From assembly GCA_937898415.1 (NCBI GenBank), contig CALDLA010000069.1, forward strand, positions 1 through 64,000: a stretch of DNA of 64,000 nt, read 5' to 3'. Position numbers and translations under genes: made by a program. The notes under the pieces are model-generated. The model was not told the origin of the DNA and searched no databases. It worked only from the letters and a program-made list of their open reading frames with translations. This DNA is from an uncultured Prevotellaceae bacterium (GTDB taxonomy: Bacteria > Bacteroidota > Bacteroidia > Bacteroidales > Bacteroidaceae). This document shows, piece after piece, positions 58,301-64,000 of the stretch. The first letter of the stretch is position 1; every line of letters begins with the position of its first letter.

Positions 58301-58823
58301 TATCAAGCCCAACGACGTGAGGCTGTACCGCATCGTCGGCATCACGGCCGACCAGACCAGACTCTGTGTCGAGGAGGTGACGGCTCCCGCCGCTGGCGTA
58401 CCTTATATCTATTGTGCCGACAAGGCCAATCCGCGCTTCTTCATGAAAGGTTCTGAGAAGACGACGCCTGTCAGCGGCGATGGTAACCTGAAGGGCTATC
58501 TGACCGTGACCGCTGGCACGAAGGCTCCCTTGGGCAGCTACGTCCTGCAGGATAATGGTGTGTGGGTCAAGGTGGAGGATGAGCAGACTGATGTCCTTTC
58601 GAACACCGCACTCGTTACCAGTCTGGAGGGACTGACCGTCATCGACAACTGGGAGGGTCACACGATGGCATTGAGCACCGCCACGGGTGTCAACGCCGTG
58701 ACTGCAGCTGACAAGACGGCCAAGACCAGCTACACCCTTGGTGGTCAGCGCACGACGAACGGTCGCGGTATTGTCATCGAGACCGACGGACGAAAGACGC
58801 GTAAGGTCATCAGACGATTATAG
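55383..58823 (+). CDS. Multidomain exported GH128-like glycoside hydrolase
   Basis: 1146 residues. The ATG at 55383 is one base after the previous stop; Met5 (55395) is equally likely because the signal peptide (MKKQILTTLMTAALCLWLPL) begins there. An N-terminal beta domain (about 30-195) precedes a TIM barrel at about 200-460 of the Glyco_hydro_cc/GH128 type, with acid/base Glu288 in NNEP and nucleophile Glu381 in VWISEWCWG. Fn3-like (about 475-565) and two galactose-binding-like modules follow. The end carries YTLGGQRTTNGRGIVIET, a variant of the sorting-like tail. GH128 members cut beta-1,3-glucan; that substrate is inferred here. Confidence 0.85.
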   Translation: MTNNMKKQILTTLMTAALCLWLPLAGMAANTKKSVAQVTEAVTITDDWDYIVTGATPFAEGASVDLVNTEHAVLILNKVKPSAAIKLLATYVKINGAKAVNNTNCQVKLYNRGCIILPYGNSTKPLTVYPEPNFGGEGVNNFGMGNSGGYMNTLTAAQLNNKIRSFKLKRGYMVTFSTQASGRGYSRCFIAASSDLEVPELPIVLDQKISSYRIFKWYDAGKKNLANSAGSKDALDALNVQSTYDWGQGNTSLQPDYEWVPNHIYEDWPSSSTIGGTTQSPHTKNNNEPRNSADDHPQDLKTILDNWENMMRTGLRLCSPASWDGSDYTNATGFLAEFFDSIDARGWRCDIIDLHCYWVEGTFNNIVNWTNKYKRPVWISEWCWGASWNKNGAFASGVTRDQVKSALQSICSKLNGWDYVERYYYWNNEASISKLYENGKLTPAGEYYASMTTSVGYNGKYDFVPTTPRQYAPSRFKTTSSNGKVVVSWYDANGEYNQLMEVQRKVKGGQWETLSTIEQKEAASNYTFTDAEAPEGAIYRVHLKDLNGRDYYTNNTMETGDAVTTADGKTLYVGGNLLQNGDFDFGTEGWTSGTGAAIGQPYFQVVPVGGVDGGSYLQAYGNGGMDVASSLKKVVDIQPETDYYFRVASRNGGTYQKVSLTADNGKTEGANVLTFQDATDWLYQSGIFNSGTYNQALIAFRWLGAKAQLDKMELRRLFNTYEEAVADGTPLDVAYAAAKAEYDAVVAQQRADSLAQVNNALKAMDCPLDASNLELVLVSGKVKQYNFKAETGWNVKAGTYKNGDQRLAEQAGKSCWNAWWASVNASTGDKQTMEVNQQVTGLPEGAYFLECKATTQHYCISDQHGFITYEGETANTPTLQADYLDLPTVSNVWQTLTTTPIYIKEGGSATIGFKNSKVGATDNAWHAYGDASSKGDKREGWWCATEFRLRYQPAYTVVSDGPKWATICLSREIIKPNDVRLYRIVGITADQTRLCVEEVTAPAAGVPYIYCADKANPRFFMKGSEKTTPVSGDGNLKGYLTVTAGTKAPLGSYVLQDNGVWVKVEDEQTDVLSNTALVTSLEGLTVIDNWEGHTMALSTATGVNAVTAADKTAKTSYTLGGQRTTNGRGIVIETDGRKTRKVIRRL

Positions 58824-61800
58824 GTTGGCGTCGATGAGCGTCCTGAACTGCTGGATGCCCTGGTGGTTGTTGTCGAGGATTTCGACCTCCTTCAGGTAGC
58901 GTTCAGCACGTTCTTTGTCACCCATGCCGTAGTAGCCGAGGGCAAGCATATACTTACAATGGATGACGTTCTTCGTGTCCAACGAGTCGTCCCAGATGAG
59001 CAGGTCGGGCAGCGAGACGGCGAAGTAGTCCATCGTCTGGTGTTCGAAGACGTGCTGCTTGCCATAGTTGATGAGCTTGTTGAACAGGCTGCGGGCCTTG
59101 TCCTCCTGTCCCAGTTTGCGGTAGCAGAGGCCGGCGTAGAAGATCTTGTCGGGCTTCGCGTCGTTGTAGTACATGGCGGCGGCGGGTTCCGTCGGCCCTG
59201 CGGTACCTTCTTCATAGCGCCCGAGGAAGTAGAGGAAGTCGTTGTCCTGGGCTCCGTAGAGTTTGCCCTCGCCGAGGTGGGGCGGATAGACAAGGCACTC
59301 CTCCAACAGCCGTCGGGCCTGTTCCTGCTCTCCCCGGGTGAGTGCTTGCTTGGCCAGTTCCAACCGGCAGAACTGATACTGTCCGCTGACCTTGCCTTCG
59401 CCGCCTTCCCACGGATGGAACTGGTGGGCGTCCAGCTTCGCCATCGCCTCTTCGTAGCGCCCTAACTGGTTGAGCAGGGTGATTTCCTCCAATACGAGGT
59501 CGTCGCGCCGGGCAATCAGCTCCGGATATTGCTGCAGGAAGTCGAGGCGCTCCTGATGAGGCTTGTGCAGCCGCTTGTAGAGCTGGTCGAGTTCCATGAG
59601 TACGCGCTCGTCGCCTTCGTCCAGATGGAAGGCGCGCTCCATATACTCGACGGCCTCCTCCTCCCGGCCTTGCTTGTTAAAGCGGGCCAAGGCCAGGTTG
59701 CGCCAGACGGTGGGGAACTGCGGGTCGAGCTTCGCCGAGCGTTCCCAGTTCTCGATGGCGACATCATACTGCCGCTTGTCGTAGAACAGGCAGCCGAGGT
59801 AATAGGGCGCACGGGCGCCGTCGGGATTCACCGACTTGGCACATGCTAAGGCGAGGACGTCCTCCAGACGGTTGGGGAAGCAGCAGTAGCTGTCGGCCTG
59901 TTCGGCCTGCTCGAAGGCGGCTTTGGCGGCCGCCGGGTCACCAAGTCCCATCTGGGCCCACCCTATGTAATAATAGGTGAGGGGATGCCCCGTTGGAGCC
60001 AGCCTCAGGAGGTCGATACACTCCTGCCAGAGTCCGGCCTGCGCATAGTCCAAGGCCAACTCGTGGTAGTTATACACGTTGCCGTGCATCATCGCCGTCA
60101 GGTCGTTCAGCACGTCTTCGCTTCCCGTCATCAGGTACTGCTCGTACAGACAGCCGTAGTTGAAGCGGTCGAGGACGAGGCTTTCGTCAATGAAAGCTTG
60201 TCTCGTCTGCTGCGATTCCGTCGCAACAAGCCTCATCACCGCCGCCTTCATGGCACGGGCCTTGTGGTTGCAGCTGTTGAAGACCAGCGAACGGTTCAGC
60301 TCTTCAAGGGCATCACTGTAGCGGCCCTGAGCGGTGCTGATGCAGGCGGCCTCAAAATAGCCGGCATCGGCCCAGGCCTTGTTCCATGTTGACTTCCAGA
60401 AGAGCTCGTATGCCTCGGCGAGATGGCCGAGGAACTTCCGGGTGAGTGCCAGGTTGAAGAGGGCCTCGCCGTCGTAGGGGTTGGGGTTGCGCTTCTGCCA
60501 TGTCTTCACGGCCTTCTGCAAGTAGGGCTCGGCCTTGTCGAAACGTCCGCGCCGCAGGTACCAGAGTCCCGTCTGGTTCAGACAGCGCACGTCGTTGGGG
60601 TCGCGCCGCAGGGCCTCCTCGTAGTAGTCGAGGGCCGACCACGTGGCGTGGCGGTACTGCTCCAGGTGCAGACCGGTCAGGTAGAGCTGGTCGTTGGTCT
60701 TCGTGTCCTCGGGTGTCAGGGCGGCCTCGGCGGCATCGGGGATGGGGCGGATGTCGTCCTCTTCGGCCATCCAGAGCAGTTGGCCGACACTCAGTAGCAG
60801 GTCTTCCATATTCGCATTCTTAACATCCACAGTCTGCTCAAACACCTCTTCCGGTGACAATGTCACCTCCTGTTCATAATACGTCTCTCCTTTCTTGTTG
60901 CTCAGCCTGACCGTCACCGTCTTCCGCGATGTTGCCAGCACCTTGAACAGCACGGTGTTTTCCCGTGCTTCGATGTTCATGATGAAGTCCTTGCTAGCCT
61001 GCTTCACGATGCCCAGTTCCCGATACGGCATGAAATACTGCACGAACTGCTTCTCCTCGTAGGGCATCAGCCACGAGAAGTCGGGCTGGTTCTCGGTATA
61101 GACGCCCGCCATCAGCTCGATGTAGGGACGGAACACGCCCCGCTCGTCCCTGTCCGTCAGGTTGCGGTCCCACGCCCGGCCGAAGTCGCCGTTGCCCCAC
61201 GTCCATTGCTTCTTGCCGGGCGAGAAGTGGTGGGAGGCCACATGCAGCATGCCGCCCTTGGTGTCGTTCTCATAGCCTCCCTCGAAGTCGTACTTCGAGT
61301 TGACGGCCATATAGCTGGTCGGCACGTAGATGTTCTTGTAGTTCGAGATGTCCACGCCGGCCGAATAGTCCATCTTATAATAGGTACCCGTGGCAATGGG
61401 GAAGCTCGATACTGCCCGCTTGCCGTGGTCGAACACGGCGTTGACGTCGGGCGGGAACACCGACTGGTAGGCATCATTCACCTCGACGGCGGGGTTGGCC
61501 CACCACAGGAAGGTCTGCGGCAACGGGGTGCGGTTCGAGACGCGGCCCTGAATCTCCAGATAGGCACAGCCCGGACGCAGCGTGAAGCCTGCGGCGCCCT
61601 TCTGGTGGAACATCCGTTCCATCTCGTTTACCCACACCGTCACGCTCCCGTCTTCATTCTCGACGATGGCCGAGTCAACAGGTGAGTAGGTCGACGGACG
61701 GTGGTGCTGGGGCCAGTTGAACTCGATGCCGCCGCTGATCCAAGGCCCGGCCAGTCCCACGAGGGCTGGCTTGACGACGTGGTTATAGTAGACGAAGTGG

Positions 61801-62063
61801 CGCTGCTTCAACTTGTCGTAGGCCATCTGGATGCGACCGCCTAACTCGGGCAGTATCATCACCTTGATATACTCATTCTCCAGATAGACGGCCTGCCACT
61901 CCTTGTCCACCTTCTCGTCGCTGATGGACTCAATGACGGGGTAGGGGTAGACCACACCGCTCGACCCCTGATAGACACGTTTCTCCAGGAACATCGGGTT
62001 CCTCTCTGCCTTCCCGACTTCATAGGTCGGAATGGTCACAATCTCTCTCCAAGCTTTAATCAT
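58818..62063 (-). CDS. DUF5107/TPR protein
   Basis: 1081 residues, no signal peptide. The N-terminal half (about 1-420) is a galactose-mutarotase-like beta-sandwich of the DUF5107 type (YLENEYIKVMILPELGGRIQ, GGIEFNWPQHH). The C-terminal half is a TPR superhelix (ALDYYEEALRRDPNDVRCLNQTGLWYLRRGRFDKAEPYLQKA). Such proteins accompany sugar-catabolic genes in Bacteroidetes, possibly as sugar-recognising or mutarotase-like cytoplasmic proteins. The stop overlaps that of the convergent GH128-like gene. Upstream it is separated from the sugar porter by a 670-bp repeat field. Confidence 0.88.
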   Translation of the reverse strand: MIKAWREIVTIPTYEVGKAERNPMFLEKRVYQGSSGVVYPYPVIESISDEKVDKEWQAVYLENEYIKVMILPELGGRIQMAYDKLKQRHFVYYNHVVKPALVGLAGPWISGGIEFNWPQHHRPSTYSPVDSAIVENEDGSVTVWVNEMERMFHQKGAAGFTLRPGCAYLEIQGRVSNRTPLPQTFLWWANPAVEVNDAYQSVFPPDVNAVFDHGKRAVSSFPIATGTYYKMDYSAGVDISNYKNIYVPTSYMAVNSKYDFEGGYENDTKGGMLHVASHHFSPGKKQWTWGNGDFGRAWDRNLTDRDERGVFRPYIELMAGVYTENQPDFSWLMPYEEKQFVQYFMPYRELGIVKQASKDFIMNIEARENTVLFKVLATSRKTVTVRLSNKKGETYYEQEVTLSPEEVFEQTVDVKNANMEDLLLSVGQLLWMAEEDDIRPIPDAAEAALTPEDTKTNDQLYLTGLHLEQYRHATWSALDYYEEALRRDPNDVRCLNQTGLWYLRRGRFDKAEPYLQKAVKTWQKRNPNPYDGEALFNLALTRKFLGHLAEAYELFWKSTWNKAWADAGYFEAACISTAQGRYSDALEELNRSLVFNSCNHKARAMKAAVMRLVATESQQTRQAFIDESLVLDRFNYGCLYEQYLMTGSEDVLNDLTAMMHGNVYNYHELALDYAQAGLWQECIDLLRLAPTGHPLTYYYIGWAQMGLGDPAAAKAAFEQAEQADSYCCFPNRLEDVLALACAKSVNPDGARAPYYLGCLFYDKRQYDVAIENWERSAKLDPQFPTVWRNLALARFNKQGREEEAVEYMERAFHLDEGDERVLMELDQLYKRLHKPHQERLDFLQQYPELIARRDDLVLEEITLLNQLGRYEEAMAKLDAHQFHPWEGGEGKVSGQYQFCRLELAKQALTRGEQEQARRLLEECLVYPPHLGEGKLYGAQDNDFLYFLGRYEEGTAGPTEPAAAMYYNDAKPDKIFYAGLCYRKLGQEDKARSLFNKLINYGKQHVFEHQTMDYFAVSLPDLLIWDDSLDTKNVIHCKYMLALGYYGMGDKERAERYLKEVEILDNNHQGIQQFRTLIDANL

Positions 62064-62146
62064 ATTTCTTTATTTTATAGTTTCACATTCGTTCAACTTT
62101 TAGGAGTTAAGGAGTTCTTCGCAAGCGAAGCGAGCAAAGCTCGAGC

Positions 62147-62250
62147 GAAGGAGTAAAGGAGTTAAGACAAATGACTTTCCGCAGAAAATCCCTTGTCATG
62201 ACGAAGAATACCCCCCCGCATAAGTAATGTCTTAACTCCTTCACTCCTTC
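62147..62250. repeat. Inverted repeat with 58-bp unique core left of the GGAGTTAA field
   Basis: Arms 62147-62169 and 62228-62250 are inverted copies with one mismatch in 23. The enclosed 58 bp is the only non-repetitive sequence in this intergenic region. Just left (62103-62146) are further GGAGTTAA units and a CGAGCAAAGCTCG palindrome. Confidence 0.8.
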
Positions 62251-62757
62251 ACTCCTTCACTCCTTAACTCCATAACTCCTTAACTCCTTAACTCCATAAC
62301 TCCATAACTCCTTAACTCCTTTAACTCCATAACTCCTTAACTCCTTAACTCCTCAAAAAAAACTCCATAACTCCTTAACTCCATAACTCCTTAACTCCTT
62401 AACTCCTCAAAAAACCTCCTTAACTCCTTAACTCCTCAAAAAAACTCCTTAACTCCTTAACTCCATAACTCCATAACTCCATAACTCCATAACTCCTTAA
62501 CTCCATAACTCCTTAACTCCATAACTCCATAACTCCTTAACTCCTTAACTCCTTAACTCCTTAACTCCTCAAAAAAAACTCCTTAACTCCTTAACTCCAT
62601 AACTCCTTAACTCCTTAACTCCTCAAAAAAAACTCCATAACTCCATAACTCCTTAACTCCTTAACTCCTTAACTCCTCAAAAAAAAACTCCTTAACTCCT
62701 CAAAAAAAACTCCTTAACTCCTTAACACCTTAACTCCTTAACTCCTTAACTCCTCAA
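62229..62757. repeat. Long field of 8-bp TTAACTCC / ATAACTCC tandem units
   Basis: Several dozen copies of an 8-bp unit, TTAACTCC or ATAACTCC, run for about 530 bp and are broken at intervals by TCAAAAAAA tracts. Read on the minus strand, the direction of both flanking genes, the unit is GGAGTTAA or GGAGTTAT. The field starts within the last codons of the sugar porter, whose stop (62738-62740) is repeat-encoded. No gene is present in 62064-62737. Confidence 0.95.
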
Positions 62758-64000
62758 CCAACTCTCCCTCAAGCTCTTCCAGACTCTTACCTTTCGTCTC
62801 AGGACAACGGCGGTAGAGGAACACGAAGGCACATACGCAGATGGCGCTGTAAATCCAGAACGTGCCGCTCGAACCTAAGGCCGCGTTCATCGACGGGAAC
62901 GAGAACGTCAGGGTGCAACAGCCTACCCACAGCGCAAACGTGCAGGTAGCCATCGCGATGCCGCGGATGCGGTTGGGGAAAATCTCGGCCAGCAGCGTCC
63001 ACGTCACAGGAGCTAAGGTCATGGCGTAGATGGAAATGGCCGCCACCACCAGCCCAACCATCAGGACACCCGTCACCTGCATGAAGTAGCAGGTGCCCAA
63101 GATGAGGTAGATAAGCCCCAGCCCGCCGGCTCCGATGAGCATCAGCGTGCGGCGGCCCCACTTCTCAATCGTATAGAGGGCCACAAACGTGAACACCACA
63201 TTGGCAATACCCGTGATGACAATATTGATGAACATACCATCGACGTCGAAGCCGGCCCCCACGAAAATCTCCTGCGCATAATTGAAGATGACGTTCGTGC
63301 CGCACCATTGCTGGAACACCGCAATCACCAGGCCCAGCCACAGCACCCGTCTGTATGAGGAATTGGAAATGAGGGACGAGAAATGCTCATTTCTCATTTT
63401 CAATTCCTCACTTTTCATTTTTAACTTTTCACTTTTCATTTCCAGGTACACCGGCGATTCCGGAATCAAGAAGCTCATGACTAAGAACAATGCCGCTGGC
63501 AGCGTCTCGGCCCAGAACATCCAGCGCCAGCCCCATTCCACGTCCCACGTCAGGTTCTCGGCCACCGCCGTGTCTCTTGCTAACAGCATGTTCACAATCT
63601 GCGCCCCAAGGATGCCCAGCACAATCGTCATCTGGTTCAGCGACACCATCCGACCACGAATCTCAGCTGGACTCACCTCGGCAATATACATCGGAGCTAA
63701 GGCCGACGCCACGCCAATGCCCACACCGCCAACGAACCGCGCTATATTAAACAAGGTGAAGTCATTGAACAGTCCCGTGCCGATGGCCGACACCGTGAAC
63801 AGCAGCGCCGACAGCATCAGCAGCGGCTTACGGCCATACCTGTCAGCCGCACCGCCAGCCACCATCGCACCCGCCAGACAGCCTATCAGGGCCGTCGTCA
63901 TCGCCACACCCTGCAACAGCGGCGAATCGCCGATGCCGAAGTAAAGCTCATAGAACGGCTTCGCGCCGCCAATCACCACCCAGTCGTAGCCGAAGAGCAG
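62738..64000 (-). CDS. MFS sugar porter, N-terminus beyond window
   Basis: 420 residues visible; the frame is open to the right edge (LLFGYDWVVIGGAKPFYE), so the first helix starts outside. Sugar-porter (SP, XylE-like) signatures: GGAADRYGRKPLL, RFVGGVGIGVASALAPMYIAEVSP, PESP, QQWCGTNVIFNYA, EIFPNRIRGIAMA and PETKGKSLEE. It would import a monosaccharide such as xylose, arabinose or glucose with H+. The central cytoplasmic loop is unusual: KSEKLKMKSEELKMRN replaces the normal helical domain and is encoded by simple repeat DNA. The last residues (VEELRS) and the stop come from the GGAGTTAA field. Confidence 0.92.
   Translation of the reverse strand: MLFGYDWVVIGGAKPFYELYFGIGDSPLLQGVAMTTALIGCLAGAMVAGGAADRYGRKPLLMLSALLFTVSAIGTGLFNDFTLFNIARFVGGVGIGVASALAPMYIAEVSPAEIRGRMVSLNQMTIVLGILGAQIVNMLLARDTAVAENLTWDVEWGWRWMFWAETLPAALFLVMSFLIPESPVYLEMKSEKLKMKSEELKMRNEHFSSLISNSSYRRVLWLGLVIAVFQQWCGTNVIFNYAQEIFVGAGFDVDGMFINIVITGIANVVFTFVALYTIEKWGRRTLMLIGAGGLGLIYLILGTCYFMQVTGVLMVGLVVAAISIYAMTLAPVTWTLLAEIFPNRIRGIAMATCTFALWVGCCTLTFSFPSMNAALGSSGTFWIYSAICVCAFVFLYRRCPETKGKSLEELEGELVEELRS
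63357..63440. repeat. Repeat-derived insertion inside the sugar porter loop
   Basis: An imperfect inverted repeat (63357-63409) merges into TTTTCACTTTTCATTT-type simple sequence (to about 63440). The same simple sequence occurs between birA and tadA and before tdk. Here it is translated in frame. Confidence 0.8.

Noticed and set aside
62229..62757. CRISPR array or coding repeat protein in the TTAACTCC field
   Set aside because: The 8-bp period has no spacers, and the unit brings stop codons into every frame within 24 bases.

Overview
The window reads as a chromosomal segment of a Bacteroidales bacterium, most likely Prevotella or a close Prevotellaceae relative. Evidence seen in the sequence: two SusC/SusD pairs, many SPII lipoproteins with acidic or Ser-rich linkers, a short C-terminal motif (L-x-G-(R/Q)-(K/R)... 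then GIYI.NGKKV) on several exported proteins, and the Bacteroidetes promoter signature (TTTG, 19-20 bp, TAnnTTTG) in front of many genes, often with the -7 box only 4-5 bases from the start codon.

Layout. 1-10154: a very large leucine-rich-repeat surface protein (N-terminal part only, minus strand) diverges from a first SusC/SusD operon with a small exported third gene. 10369-15002: an exported lipoprotein, a decayed large exported gene (two TAG stops, two frameshifts), a strong terminator, a 22-bp palindromic repeat array and an apparently N-truncated beta-solenoid protein. 15104-27930: mostly housekeeping (thioesterase, large exported zinc protease, GPH sugar symporter, a dnaE-trxA operon, psd-pssA, DUF4834, pyrH, birA, tadA). 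27931-35684: second SusC/SusD operon ending in a lipoprotein and a C10 (streptopain-like) cysteine protease. 35794-39845: M64 peptidase lipoprotein, coiled-coil lipoprotein, rsmI, tdk and tRNA-Lys(TTT). 39922-47817: a phosphatase and an arabinan-side-chain operon (GH51 plus two tandem GH127 paralogues). 47965-55381: a lone receiver domain, then an exported nuclease lipoprotein, two OB-fold lipoproteins and a TonB-dependent receptor, diverging from an exported endonuclease/exonuclease/phosphatase enzyme. 55383-64000: a GH128-like glucanase, a DUF5107/TPR protein, a long GGAGTTAA-type repeat field, and a sugar porter running off the right edge.

How the genes work together. Two outer-membrane import operons (SusC/D) are present; the second carries its own secreted cysteine protease and so looks like a peptide-harvesting locus. 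The GH51/GH127 operon would release L-arabinose from plant side chains, and the porter at the right edge is a plausible but unproven importer of such sugars. The most unusual assembly is 48325-55381, where two different exported nuclease-fold enzymes flank a TonB receptor and OB-fold lipoproteins. I infer an extracellular nucleic-acid scavenging system. Non-coding structure is also rich: palindromic iteron-like units, a 33-bp inverted repeat enclosing the pssA start, an 8-bp SD-like repeat field, and a repeat-derived insertion inside the sugar porter.
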